64,000 nt of DNA, taken from the NCBI GenBank assembly GCA_046294845.1, contig JBKBNU010000001.1:310001-374000 (forward strand). The letters are read 5' to 3'. The notes beneath the pieces were generated by a model, which was not told where the DNA came from, ran no database searches, and was given only the letters and a program-made list of their open reading frames with translations. Below are positions 1-8,818 of the stretch, in pieces. The stretch is from Micavibrio_C sp046294845. Lineage in GTDB: Bacteria; Pseudomonadota; Alphaproteobacteria; Micavibrionales; Micavibrionaceae. Position numbers and translations under genes: made by a program. Every line of letters begins with the position of its first letter. The stretch's first letter is position 1.

Positions 1-926
1 GCAACCCTGTTAGCGTTTCTCAGGAAATTGTCGATGTCTTCAAAGGTATCCTGACACAATCAGGTAGCAATAAAGAGATGACAGCTCTGATGATGGGATT
101 GCCCGGTTATAGCGAACTGGCGCAGAAACGCACGGCTATCAATCCGGAGGCGATTGCTACTGTCGAGAAAGCTTTCAAGGATGCTATTCGTACCAATCTT
201 GCACAGGAACTGCAGGCAACATATGGCGCGCAGGCACCGACATCCGCCTACAGCTATGATGTGGCCTCCGTTGGTCGCCGTGCCTTGCGTAATACAGCGC
301 TCTACTATTTGAGTGCTGATAAAGACGCCAAAAATCCGGCAACGATAGCCCTTGCTGAAGCGCAATACACCAGTGCTGACAACATGACAGAAAAGGCAGC
401 AGGTCTTAAAGCCCTGCTGCGTATGGATATCAAAGCACCGGAATCCCAGGCGGCGCTGGCTGATTTTTATCAGGAATATAAAACCGATGCTTCACCGCTC
501 GATTCATGGTTCACATACAACATTCTGTATGCCGGTGAGGATGCTGTGAAGGCCGCCCAAACCATGAAGCAGCATCCGGATTACCAAAATGCCAGCCCCA
601 ACCGCATACGTGCTGTGATTGGCGCGGTAGCAGGTGTACCGGAGAGCTTCCACAATAAGGATGGCAGCGGTTACAACTTCATCGCGGACGAGATTATTGA
701 TCTTGATCCCAAGAACCCGCAAACGGCGGCCCGCTTCGTGGATATGTTCAGCAACCTGCGCAAGATGGCCGAACCCTGGCAGACAGAGATGAAGACAGCC
801 ATGATTAGGATTGCAAGCCAACCACAGCTTTCGACAGATGTTGGCGAGAAACTTGAAAAAATTCTTGGTGTAGATTACCCGCAAAAGGGTCAAGACCCTG
901 CGGCCCCGACACCAACCCAGCCATAA
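1..926 (+). CDS. pepN: Aminopeptidase N (M1 family), C-terminal part, 5' truncated by window edge
   Basis: The frame is open from base 3, so the gene starts left of the window; about 307 C-terminal residues are visible and an internal ATG at 78 is not the true start. The visible part matches the all-helical C-terminal region of bacterial PepN: the motif DVASVGRRALRNTALYYL, later FYQEYKTD, then PNRIRAVIGA, the FH-x-x-DGSGYNF stretch and DPKNPQTAARF. PepN is a zinc aminopeptidase that trims N-terminal residues from peptides in the cytoplasm. The catalytic GAMEN and HExxH motifs must lie upstream and cannot be checked here. The C-terminus ends in a short Pro/Gln-rich tail. An intrinsic terminator follows 22 bases after the stop. 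Confidence 0.9.
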   Translation, partial: NPVSVSQEIVDVFKGILTQSGSNKEMTALMMGLPGYSELAQKRTAINPEAIATVEKAFKDAIRTNLAQELQATYGAQAPTSAYSYDVASVGRRALRNTALYYLSADKDAKNPATIALAEAQYTSADNMTEKAAGLKALLRMDIKAPESQAALADFYQEYKTDASPLDSWFTYNILYAGEDAVKAAQTMKQHPDYQNASPNRIRAVIGAVAGVPESFHNKDGSGYNFIADEIIDLDPKNPQTAARFVDMFSNLRKMAEPWQTEMKTAMIRIASQPQLSTDVGEKLEKILGVDYPQKGQDPAAPTPTQP

Positions 927-947
927 GTAATCATTAGTATCCGATAC

Positions 948-977
948 AAAAACCCCGCTCTTGAGGCGGGGTTTTTT
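948..977. terminator. Intrinsic terminator between convergent pepN and acyl-CoA dehydrogenase
   Basis: Perfect 11-bp stem (948-958 with 966-976), 7-base loop, GC-rich core CCCCGC/GCGGGG, A-run before and T-run after. The flanking A and T runs make it usable in both directions, which fits two converging genes. Confidence 0.9.
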
Positions 978-995
978 ATCAAAATTCAGAGCCTC

Positions 996-2798
996 CTAGA
1001 AATTGGCAGCATCCAACTCCATCAGGTTATCGGCCCCCGCCATCGCCTTGCGGAAGTGGGCTTCCGTTTCCGGCAGCATGCGTGCAAAATAGAAGCGCGC
1101 TGTTTTAATTTTGCTATCATAAAAATCGGCACGGTCGCCAGCCCCGTCATTAATTTTCTGCTGGGCAACCTTGGCCATTTGCGCCCACATATAGCCGATC
1201 GCAACCAGAGCAAACATCCGCAGATAATCACTGGAGGCAGCACCCGCTTCATTTGGGTCTTTCAGGCCCTTCATCGCGACACTGGCTGTCAGCTGCTGCA
1301 ACTTGGCAACCGACTTCGCAAGCGGGAAAACGAATTCCTGCAACTGCGGGTCATTCTGGTTCTGCTCGATAAAATCAGTGACCGGATGGAAGAAACGACG
1401 GAGCAGGCGGCCATAACCCTGCCCCATCTTGCGACCGACCAGATCGAGGGCTTGCACCCCGTTGGTGCCTTCATAGATCATGGCAATACGGGCATCGCGC
1501 GTATATTGTTCGACACCATAATCCCAGATATAGCCATGGCCCCCATGGACCTGCATAGCCATGCTGGCGACTTCAAAACCCATATCGGTCTGGTAGGATT
1601 TAATGATCGGGGTCAGGAGCGCCACCAGATCATCGGCGGCTTGTCTTGTTTTCGCATCAGGATGTTTGTGTGAAAGATCAAGATTGATTCCCACCCAATA
1701 GGACAAGGCGCGAGCGCCTTCGGTAAAGGCTTTCGAGGTCAAAAGCATCCGGCGCACGTCCGGATGAACAATAATCGGATCGGCAGGCTTGTCCGGAGCC
1801 TTGGTGCCATCAAGCGCCCGCATCTGCAAGCGTTCGCGTGCGTAGTTCAGACTGTTCTGCATGGCGACTTCGGCAATCCCCAGACCCTGCATCGCCACAC
1901 CCAGACGGGCTGCATTCATCATGGTGAACATGGCTTTGAGCCCCTTGTGCGGTTCACCCACCAGCCAGCCTTTGGCATTATCAAAGTTCATTACACAAGT
2001 GGAGGAAGCCTTGATCCCCATTTTATGTTCGATCGAGCCACAGGCAACACCATTACGTGCCCCCGGTTTCTGCTGGCCGCCCTCTTCTTTGACCAGAAAC
2101 TTGGGCACAACGAACAAGGAGATGCCGCGTGAGCCTTCCGGTGCATCCGGCAATTTCGCCAGCACCAGATGGATAATATTTTCAGTCAGATCATGTTCAC
2201 CCGCCGAAATAAAAATCTTGGTGCCTGTAATATTATAGGAACCATCATCATTCGGCAGAGCCCTGGTTTTAATCAGACCCAGATCTGTACCGCAATGCGG
2301 TTCGGTCAGACACATCGTGCCGGACCATTCCCCTGTCGTGAGCTTGGGAAGGTAAGTATCCTTTTGTTCCTGTGTACCGTGGAGATAAAGGGCGCGATAT
2401 GCCCCTTCGGAAAGGCCCGGATACATACCGAACGACATGTTGGCCGAGCAGATAATTTCCTGCAGGACACAATTCACAATATGCGGCATCCCCATCCCGC
2501 CATATTGCGGATCGGCGGCAAGTCCTGGCCATCCCCCATCACAGAAAAGCTTGTAGGCCTCCTGAAAACCCTTGGGCGTACGCACCACACCATTTTCGAA
2601 GATACAGCCTTCGGCATCACCGCTCTGGTTCAACGGGAACAGGACTTCTTCACAAATCTTGGCTCCTTCCTCCAGAATTTGGTCAACCAGATCGGGGGTC
2701 GCCTCCTCGTAACCGGGGAGATGCGCCACTTGTCCGGCGTCCAGAACTTCGTGCAGTACAAAGCGGATATTATCGAGGGGGGCTTTATAGGAAGGCAT
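996..2798 (-). CDS. Acyl-CoA dehydrogenase, long (about 600 aa) type with extra C-terminal domain
   Basis: FAD enzyme that oxidises acyl-CoA to trans-2-enoyl-CoA, the first step of beta-oxidation. Visible signatures are MCLTEPHCGTDLG (about residues 165-180) and the C-terminal-half signature ARIAMIYEGTNGVQALDL (about 440), typical of the 580-600 aa subfamily that carries an extra C-terminal helical domain. I chose ATG at 2798 because AGGAG lies 8 bases upstream; a TTG at 2828 would add ten unlikely residues. It is the last gene of a minus-strand group containing thiolase and hydroxyacyl-CoA dehydrogenase, which supports a fatty-acid substrate. The same subfamily includes 3-methylmercaptopropionyl-CoA dehydrogenase (DmdC), so the exact substrate is open. 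Confidence 0.9.
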   Translation of the reverse strand: MPSYKAPLDNIRFVLHEVLDAGQVAHLPGYEEATPDLVDQILEEGAKICEEVLFPLNQSGDAEGCIFENGVVRTPKGFQEAYKLFCDGGWPGLAADPQYGGMGMPHIVNCVLQEIICSANMSFGMYPGLSEGAYRALYLHGTQEQKDTYLPKLTTGEWSGTMCLTEPHCGTDLGLIKTRALPNDDGSYNITGTKIFISAGEHDLTENIIHLVLAKLPDAPEGSRGISLFVVPKFLVKEEGGQQKPGARNGVACGSIEHKMGIKASSTCVMNFDNAKGWLVGEPHKGLKAMFTMMNAARLGVAMQGLGIAEVAMQNSLNYARERLQMRALDGTKAPDKPADPIIVHPDVRRMLLTSKAFTEGARALSYWVGINLDLSHKHPDAKTRQAADDLVALLTPIIKSYQTDMGFEVASMAMQVHGGHGYIWDYGVEQYTRDARIAMIYEGTNGVQALDLVGRKMGQGYGRLLRRFFHPVTDFIEQNQNDPQLQEFVFPLAKSVAKLQQLTASVAMKGLKDPNEAGAASSDYLRMFALVAIGYMWAQMAKVAQQKINDGAGDRADFYDSKIKTARFYFARMLPETEAHFRKAMAGADNLMELDAANF

Positions 2799-2956
2799 GC
2801 GAAGGCTCCTTAGTGCGGGTATAACCAATAACCAATATAGATCAAAATCCTTAACAAAAAGCCGAGATCATCAAAAATTATTCAGTAAAACCAAAGGGTT
2901 GATGATTGATTTTTTATGTATATACCAAAGATATGTGCTGCTATGCGAAAGGACGC

Positions 2957-2985
2957 TTGCGTTAAATATTAGAGAACGATAATAT
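2957..2985 (+). promoter_or_regulatory. Sigma-70-like promoter overlapping a 9-bp inverted repeat
   Basis: TTGCGT (2957-2962), 17 bases, TAATAT (2980-2985) on the plus strand. The spacer and -10 are covered by a perfect inverted repeat TTAAATATT (2962-2970) and AATATTTAA (2981-2989), which could be an operator. No plus-strand gene follows; the next structure is the hairpin at 3021-3056. On the minus strand the repeat lies about 165 bases upstream of the acyl-CoA dehydrogenase start. Confidence 0.45.
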
Positions 2986-2991
2986 TTAATT

Positions 2992-3064
2992 ATAAGCGTA
3001 ATTACTGTCTCTCCAAAGTTCAGGCACGGATCTACCCCCTTCCAGATCCGTGCCTGTTTCTTTA
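2992..3064 (+). ncRNA. Candidate small RNA of about 70 nt ending in a strong terminator hairpin
   Basis: Predicted from a promoter (2957-2985) followed about 30 bases after the expected start by a perfect 13-bp hairpin (3021-3033 with 3044-3056, 10-base loop) and a U-rich tail (TTTCTTTATTTC). The T-run is on the plus-strand side, where no protein gene exists. The alternative is that the hairpin simply terminates the minus-strand gene that ends at 3062, but on that strand only a short AACTTTGG follows the stem. No RNA family is recognised. Confidence 0.35.
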
Positions 3065-3307
3065 TTTCTCGTCCATCATGGCTTTAATGTTATCGGCAAT
3101 CCGGCCTTTGTCATATTGTCTGATCTGGTTTTCGGCTTTCTTCATGGCTGATTCGTCCTGCTGCCTGAGGGCTGCGGCCATCTCCTGAATGGTGGCATCC
3201 CCCAACCGTTCGCGGGCGCCGCGCATATTGGCAAGAGCCTCTTCCCTTAAGGCTGCCGACTTCTTCGCCTTGGCCTTCTCCTTACTTTTTCCAAACAAAC
3301 CAAACAT
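3062..3307 (-). CDS. Small charged protein of unknown function in beta-oxidation group
   Basis: 81 residues, starting MFGLFGKSKEKAKAKK: a short hydrophobic start, then a Lys/Ala-rich and mostly helical body with no transmembrane segment or metal motif. I chose ATG at 3307 over the upstream GTG (3322) because GAGAGGAAAG sits just before it. It lies 19 bases downstream of the hydroxyacyl-CoA dehydrogenase gene on the same strand, so it is probably co-transcribed. Family not recognised; no function is proposed. Confidence 0.7.
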   Translation of the reverse strand: MFGLFGKSKEKAKAKKSAALREEALANMRGARERLGDATIQEMAAALRQQDESAMKKAENQIRQYDKGRIADNIKAMMDEK

Positions 3308-3326
3308 GAGCTTTCCTCTCACCCAA

Positions 3327-5735
3327 TCAGTTGCGTAGAGGCTTTCCGGTTTCGAGCATATGCTCGATACGGGCCATCGTGCCTTCGTTACGGACCAGCT
3401 TCAGAAATTCGCGTACCTCAAGTTTCAGGATATCGTCTTCCGAGATTGGATTTGTCCAATCCGCTTTCTCGCCACCCGTCAAGACGGTTGTCAGCAGATT
3501 ACAGACCTCGACATCATAAGGTGTTGCCTTGCCTGATTTGCGCATATCGGCCACCGCCATATCGAGTGCATATTTGCCCGAAGGTCCCGGCAGACGAATT
3601 TCCTTCATCATCTCCGGAGCCTTGTAATCCTTCGCCAGTTCAAGAACTTTCTGCTTGGCATCGAATAACAGGCGATCGCGGTTCATGGTGATACCGTCAC
3701 TATCACGGAAGTAACCAATCTCTTTGGCTTCTGCTGCCGATTTAGCAACCTTGGCCGTGCCGATTGTTTCAAAGGCCTGACGCACCGCGCCCATCGGCGT
3801 ATTGGCAGGCGAGAACCAGATTTTCTCCTGTCCGGTCACAGCCTTGACCGCTGCCTTGCTGGCTTTGCGTTCACGTTCCTGATAGCGCAGGATCATTTCC
3901 TTGCACCCGCCCCAGCCAGGGATCAGACCGACACCAACCTCGACCAGGCCGCAATAGGTTTCCGCGTGAGCCTGTACATGATCGACATGGAGAAGGATTT
4001 CACATCCCCCGCCCAGAGCCATACCCGAAGGAGCTGCCACCACAGGGAACGGCGCATATTTAAGCGCCCTGTAAACACGCTGGCCGCCACTGATCAATTC
4101 CTCGATTTGCGGCCACAGGGCAATATTCATCGCAAACATGGCCAGACCCAGATTGGCACCCGCCGAGAAGACGGAAGCTTCGTTATAGATCACCATAGCC
4201 TTGTATTGGCCCGATCCGTCACCGATCAGTTTGATCGCGTGCTGATAGACATCAAAGACCTGCTCATCAAGCGCATTCATCTTGCCGGTAAATTCGACAC
4301 AGACGACACCGTCACCAATATCCCAGAGGGCAGCAGAGGGTGATTTGTAAATCGGTTTGTTGCCGATTTTGATATCACGCAACAGCAAGACGCCTTCCGG
4401 ACGGATGATCTGGTGATACTTTCCGTCTGTCCCGAAATAATGAACCTTATTGTTTTCGATCTTGTAGAACGTGCCCTGACCAACCTTTTGCAACAATACG
4501 GGTACGGTTTTGCCTTCTTTTTGCAGTTGTTCAGCAAACCATGCAGGCCCGAGATCATCGATCATCTCGAACGGGCCTTTCTTCCAGTTGTAACCAAGGC
4601 GCATGGCTTCATCGACAGCCGCTACATCATCGGCAATTTCCGGCACAAGGGAGGCCGCATACCACAAGGTATCGCGCAAAACGGCCCACGCATAAGAAGA
4701 AGCCTCATCACCGGCAGTGAGAACAGCTTTTAAGCCCTGTTTACCGAGTTCGGCTGACGCTGGCTTGGGCTTATCGGCCTTGTGGTAGTGATCTTCACTG
4801 AAGCCGGAGGCATGAATATCATAGGCCTCTTTAACTTTACCAGCTGTGACATTCAGGCGATAGAAACCACCTTTGCCTTTACGGCCTGTATAACCCGCAC
4901 CAATCATGCCGCGAATAAAATCGTAATCCTTGAAAATTTTTCTGTATTCATCATCGGCCGGCAATGTCGATAGAAGTGATTCCGCCAGATGCGGCATCAG
5001 GTCAATACCGACAAGATCAATCAGGCCAAAGACACCCGTCTTCGGGATACCGACCGGCTTTGAAAGGATGGCATCTGCAAGTTCAACAGGGACTTTCATA
5101 TCAACTGCATGACGGATACTGGCTGTCAGCCAGAAGACACCCAGACGGTTGGCAATAAAGCCTGGCGTATCGTGACAATACACCACACCCTTGCCCAGAT
5201 TGACATCACAGAAAGCCTGCACCAGATCACGCGCATCGGTGCGCGTCTTATCACTCACGACCATTTCAAGCAGGCGCATATAACGCGGCGGGTTGAAGAA
5301 GTGTGTAATCAGGAAATCAGGCGCGAGTTTGTCACCAAACGGTTCCACCAGATTGTGCAGCGGAATAGTTGAAGTATTCGAAGACACGATAGAACCTGCC
5401 TTACGCACACTCTGGATTTTTTCATAAGTTGCATACTTGACCTTCAGGTCTTCCAGTACCACCTCGATAATCCAGTCACAATCAGAAAGCAGCGACAAAT
5501 GATCTTCCATGTTACCCGTCTGGATCAGGCGGGCCGCTTTCTTGCTCATGAACGGAGCCGGATCGGCCTTGAGCATTTTCTCAACAGCGCGGGCCGCAAG
5601 GTCAGCACCATCCGCTGGCTTGATATCAAGCAAAACAACCGGCACACCGGCATTGGCGATCTGGGCGGCGATACCCGAACCCATAACGCCCGATCCGATA
5701 ACGCCCACCTTCTTGATTGCTGATTGTGTTGCCAT
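3327..5735 (-). CDS. 3-hydroxyacyl-CoA dehydrogenase / enoyl-CoA hydratase fusion (FadN-type order)
   Basis: An 802-residue bifunctional beta-oxidation enzyme. The N-terminal half is an NAD-dependent 3-hydroxyacyl-CoA dehydrogenase: Rossmann motif GVIGSGVMGSGIAAQ at residues 11-25, the catalytic-His segment ITHFFNPPRYM near 145, then the C-terminal dimerisation domain. From about residue 470 a crotonase fold follows, with the oxyanion-hole segment FSAGANLG and the glutamate-bearing stretch GLVEVGVGLIPGWGG. The dehydrogenase-first order is that of Bacillus FadN (YusL) and many alphaproteobacterial proteins, opposite to E. coli FadB/FadJ. ATG at 5735 has AGAGGA 6 bases upstream. Expected partner is the thiolase encoded upstream on the same strand. 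Confidence 0.92.
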   Translation of the reverse strand: MATQSAIKKVGVIGSGVMGSGIAAQIANAGVPVVLLDIKPADGADLAARAVEKMLKADPAPFMSKKAARLIQTGNMEDHLSLLSDCDWIIEVVLEDLKVKYATYEKIQSVRKAGSIVSSNTSTIPLHNLVEPFGDKLAPDFLITHFFNPPRYMRLLEMVVSDKTRTDARDLVQAFCDVNLGKGVVYCHDTPGFIANRLGVFWLTASIRHAVDMKVPVELADAILSKPVGIPKTGVFGLIDLVGIDLMPHLAESLLSTLPADDEYRKIFKDYDFIRGMIGAGYTGRKGKGGFYRLNVTAGKVKEAYDIHASGFSEDHYHKADKPKPASAELGKQGLKAVLTAGDEASSYAWAVLRDTLWYAASLVPEIADDVAAVDEAMRLGYNWKKGPFEMIDDLGPAWFAEQLQKEGKTVPVLLQKVGQGTFYKIENNKVHYFGTDGKYHQIIRPEGVLLLRDIKIGNKPIYKSPSAALWDIGDGVVCVEFTGKMNALDEQVFDVYQHAIKLIGDGSGQYKAMVIYNEASVFSAGANLGLAMFAMNIALWPQIEELISGGQRVYRALKYAPFPVVAAPSGMALGGGCEILLHVDHVQAHAETYCGLVEVGVGLIPGWGGCKEMILRYQERERKASKAAVKAVTGQEKIWFSPANTPMGAVRQAFETIGTAKVAKSAAEAKEIGYFRDSDGITMNRDRLLFDAKQKVLELAKDYKAPEMMKEIRLPGPSGKYALDMAVADMRKSGKATPYDVEVCNLLTTVLTGGEKADWTNPISEDDILKLEVREFLKLVRNEGTMARIEHMLETGKPLRN

Positions 5736-5761
5736 CTTGTCCTCTTTTCAGTTTATGTGGT

Positions 5762-7000
5762 TCACGAATATGAACCGGTTGTCATGCGCTCTTCATCACC
5801 GGAGGTGATATCAATTTCAGTTACATCAATATTTTCAACATCACGGAATTCTTCAGCACCGGCACGGAATTCCTGCACCGTTTCTTTTGCTCGCGCCAAA
5901 ATTACGGGGACTTCCTGAAACTGGCCGCCGAGCAGATATTTGATTTTATCAAGCACTTCGCTTTCATAGGCGCGTAATGACTTGATATCATCCAACGACC
6001 CCGTCATACCCGCAACCATTCTGCGGTAGAGTGTCATCAGGTTTTCAATAGAACCGTTGACCAGCAGCTTGTCTTTCAGATGCATCAGCATATCGAGTTT
6101 GTATTGCATATAGGGCATGTAATACTTGGATAAGAATTCTTTGATTTTCCTTAGTTCGCGGATTTGCGCGTTATAGGCCTGATCTGTTTCTATCGGCTTG
6201 AGATACAGGCGTCCCTCATGACTGGAAAGTGTTTTGCTATTTTTTTCACAAACCTCGATGATATATCGGGCGGATACCATAACGGATTCTATGGATTGAT
6301 CGGACGCCTTTTGATCAAGGCCAAATTTCTTCTGAGGCCTGGAGATATCTTCAACAAGCTTGCGGGCTTTTTTGAAATCCTGCGTTCTCAAAGAAGCTAT
6401 AAAAGACCTGTTTGACGTCTCTGCTTTCTCGGAACCATGAAGCTTGATGAGATGATGCCGCAACGTATCAAATGACGGTGCCAATTCATCCAGAATCAAG
6501 CGGGCAGCGGAAAAGCGTTTATTCGCTTCCAGTATGTATTTCTTCTTTTGCTTGTTACGCGTGATTAATGTACCAGCATCGGCCGTCCATTTTGTACCTG
6601 TAATTGATCCCCCGCCCAGGCGGGCTTCTTCATTGCGAATTTCGTCACGCAGCAACGTCATAAATCTGTTGATGTGCATATAGCAGCAGGCAAAATCGAT
6701 CATGTGATCCTGTAGCTCTTCACGCTGGGCAGCGGCTTGCTTTTTGAGTTTTTGGGCTTCAGCAGACACCACATTTTTTTGAGCCTGCATTTCTGCCTGC
6801 ATTTGCTGCGTCACATACGAAAAGAACTGGCTGTAATGATTGCGCAGCAGCTTTTCATCATTAGCCACCTCGCCTTCATCATAATGAAGGGATGCTTTTT
6901 GAATATGATCTTTCACAACCTCGATGAAGCGACGTTCCACAGTATCGAGGTCCGCCGGTTCTTCAAAACCCAAAGATTGTAAAAAGGGATCAAGGCTCAT
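5762..7000 (-). CDS. Helical protein of unknown function inside the beta-oxidation group
   Basis: 412 residues from the ATG at 7000 (MSLDPFLQ); an upstream in-frame extension to 7063 would run into the thiolase gene and is less likely. The protein is almost wholly helical and charged, with a likely coiled coil near residues 70-110 (repeated Gln/Glu/Lys after QQMQAEMQAQ). It has an acidic C-terminus, and no signal peptide, transmembrane segment or catalytic motif I can name. It sits 19 bases after the thiolase stop and 26 bases before the dehydrogenase start, so it is embedded in the pathway operon. That placement suggests a role linked to lipid use, but the sequence itself does not show one. 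Upstream ribosome binding site is weak. Confidence 0.75.
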   Translation of the reverse strand: MSLDPFLQSLGFEEPADLDTVERRFIEVVKDHIQKASLHYDEGEVANDEKLLRNHYSQFFSYVTQQMQAEMQAQKNVVSAEAQKLKKQAAAQREELQDHMIDFACCYMHINRFMTLLRDEIRNEEARLGGGSITGTKWTADAGTLITRNKQKKKYILEANKRFSAARLILDELAPSFDTLRHHLIKLHGSEKAETSNRSFIASLRTQDFKKARKLVEDISRPQKKFGLDQKASDQSIESVMVSARYIIEVCEKNSKTLSSHEGRLYLKPIETDQAYNAQIRELRKIKEFLSKYYMPYMQYKLDMLMHLKDKLLVNGSIENLMTLYRRMVAGMTGSLDDIKSLRAYESEVLDKIKYLLGGQFQEVPVILARAKETVQEFRAGAEEFRDVENIDVTEIDITSGDEERMTTGSYS

Positions 7001-7019
7001 GGATGTTTCAAGCCTGCGA

Positions 7020-8159
7020 TCAGGCCGCTTCCAGAATGATTGCCGTCCCCTGACCGCCGCCAATACACATGGTCGCCAGACCCAACTTCTTGCCTTCGCG
7101 TTTCAGAAGGCTCGCAAGCTTGCCTGTGATGCGCGCGCCGGAAGCCCCGAGCGGGTGCCCCATGGCTATTGCGCCGCCATCAATATTCAGGCGTGACTGG
7201 TCGATACCTAGCTCTTTCACGACGGACAAGCTCTGCGCGGCAAAAGCTTCATTTAGCTCAAAGAGATCGATATCCTTGACGCTCAAACCTGCACGCTCAA
7301 GAGCTTTGTGCGAGGATGGCACGGGCCCAATACCCATAATCTCGGCACCGCAACCGGCAACACCGACTGAAACAATACGCGCCAGAATAGGCAGATTATT
7401 TTTACGGGCATATTCTTCCGAGGCTACCAGCACCATGGCGGCCCCGTCTGTCAGGGGTGATGCTGTACCGGCGGTGACTGTTCCTTCTTCAAAGAAAGCG
7501 GGTTTCAAACCGGACAAACCTTCGAGGGTTGTTTCGGCACGAATGGTGCCATCAGCTGCGACATCACCGATCGCGACAATTTCATCATTGAATTTGCCAG
7601 CGGCTGCGGCGGCAGCTGCCTTTTGCTGGGATTGCAGGGCAAACTCGTCCTGCTCCTTGCGAGTGATCTGATATTTCTTGGCAAGATTCTCGGCGGTTTC
7701 CCCCATGCCGATATAAGCAGCCGGATAAATTTGTCCCAGACGCGGGTTTGGCATCGGGTTAAAGCCGCCCATGGGAATACGGGTCATCGATTCGACACCA
7801 CCACAGATAAAAACATCGCCCGCACCCATCTGGATATAACCGGCCGCCATTTGCACCGTGGTCATGGAAGAACCGCAGAAGCGGTTGACGGTAGCTCCTG
7901 CCACAGAATTCGGCAGTTCGGCCAGCTGCGCCACGATCTTGGCGAGATTGAAACCCTGTTCTGCTTCAGGAAAAGCACAGCCCAGCAGCAAATCTTCGAT
8001 ATCTTCAGGTTTAACCCCCGTCGACTGGACCAGCTCCTTGACAACAGTCGCCGCTATATCGTCGGGACGAACCTTGGCCAACGCCCCCTTGTTGGCGAAG
8101 TGAAAGGGCGAGCGTTTATAGCCACAGATTACGACAGGCTTAACCATTTGATTTTCCAT
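7020..8159 (-). CDS. Acetyl-CoA acyltransferase (thiolase)
   Basis: 379-residue thiolase catalysing CoA-dependent cleavage of 3-ketoacyl-CoA, the last step of beta-oxidation. The three active-site segments are visible: NRFCGSSMTTVQMA with the nucleophilic Cys near residue 92, GGAIAMGHPLGASGAR with the His, and MCIGGGQGTA with the second Cys. ATG at 8159 has GGAAAT upstream; a second ATG four codons later is also possible. It is the first gene of the minus-strand group 8159-996, whose promoter should lie in the divergent 251-bp gap facing the FYDLN gene. A biosynthetic (PhaA-type) role cannot be excluded by sequence, but its neighbours argue for degradation. Confidence 0.92.
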   Translation of the reverse strand: MENQMVKPVVICGYKRSPFHFANKGALAKVRPDDIAATVVKELVQSTGVKPEDIEDLLLGCAFPEAEQGFNLAKIVAQLAELPNSVAGATVNRFCGSSMTTVQMAAGYIQMGAGDVFICGGVESMTRIPMGGFNPMPNPRLGQIYPAAYIGMGETAENLAKKYQITRKEQDEFALQSQQKAAAAAAAGKFNDEIVAIGDVAADGTIRAETTLEGLSGLKPAFFEEGTVTAGTASPLTDGAAMVLVASEEYARKNNLPILARIVSVGVAGCGAEIMGIGPVPSSHKALERAGLSVKDIDLFELNEAFAAQSLSVVKELGIDQSRLNIDGGAIAMGHPLGASGARITGKLASLLKREGKKLGLATMCIGGGQGTAIILEAA

Positions 8160-8309
8160 AGTTTATTTCCATTCTTTCCCCAGAATCGGGGGTTAAAAAA
8201 GCTGCATCCAGATTACAATTATATGGGAGCAGGTCCAAGCCTTTCCAAGCGCTCCCCATACATCAGATTTCAAACAGCTTTTGCCCGATACGCTTATCCA
8301 ATTTAACCT

Positions 8310-8338
8310 TTGACAAGCGCCCCAAAATCAGACAACTA
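8310..8338 (+). promoter_or_regulatory. Possible -35 element in the 251-bp divergent gap before the FYDLN gene
   Basis: A consensus TTGACA at 8310-8315 is followed 17 bases later by a poor -10 (CAACTA). The rest of the gap 8160-8410 shows no hairpin, RNA gene or further ORF that I can support. Weak call. Confidence 0.3.
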
Positions 8339-8410
8339 GAGGGCTGTCTTTTTATGATGCCCGAACAGGGCTTAACAGTCTGATAATAGTCTTTAAAGAA
8401 GGAGAACGCT

Positions 8411-8818
8411 GTGCCTGTAGCCGTAGCGACCCGTGGATTGAAACGCATTTGCCCCAGTTGTGGCACACGCTATTACGATTTCGACAAACGCCCGATTTTC
8501 TGCCCCGATTGCAAAACAGAATTCACCGGTGAAATCAAAATGAAGAGCCGCCGCAGCCGTGCGACTGTTGTTGAGGACGATGAAGCCGTTCTGGGTAACG
8601 AAGGCATGGAGGAGGGCGAAATCCTCGAGAATGAAGAAGCCGAAGAAATCGAGAGCGATGAAGATACGGTCAGCCTTGATGACGTCGAAGAAGGCGAAGA
8701 CGATAGCGATGATGATCTCGATGTCGAAGATTTCGACGATGATCTCGATGAAGAATTCGACGATGAAGATGATGATGACGATGAAGACGACGATGAAGAT
8801 GAGGAAGATGAAGACTAA
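8411..8818 (+). CDS. FYDLN-acid zinc-ribbon protein with long Asp/Glu tail
   Basis: 135 residues, starting with GTG at 8411 behind GAAGGAG. The N-terminus holds a four-Cys zinc ribbon (CPSC at 15-18, CPDC at 33-36) around the sequence YYDFDKRP, the hallmark of the TIGR02300 'FYDLN acid' family found in alphaproteobacteria. After a short basic stretch (KMKSRRSR), the last 80 or so residues are almost only Asp and Glu. Function of the family is unknown; a zinc ribbon plus an acidic tail suggests nucleic-acid mimicry or ribosome/RNA-polymerase contacts, which is only inference. Its stop overlaps the prmA start by one base (TAATG), so the two are translationally coupled. Confidence 0.88.
   Translation: MPVAVATRGLKRICPSCGTRYYDFDKRPIFCPDCKTEFTGEIKMKSRRSRATVVEDDEAVLGNEGMEEGEILENEEAEEIESDEDTVSLDDVEEGEDDSDDDLDVEDFDDDLDEEFDDEDDDDDEDDDEDEEDED

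Noticed and set aside
2797..2982. 61-codon plus-strand ORF upstream of acyl-CoA dehydrogenase
   Set aside because: It overlaps the dehydrogenase start, has no ribosome binding site and a low-complexity product.
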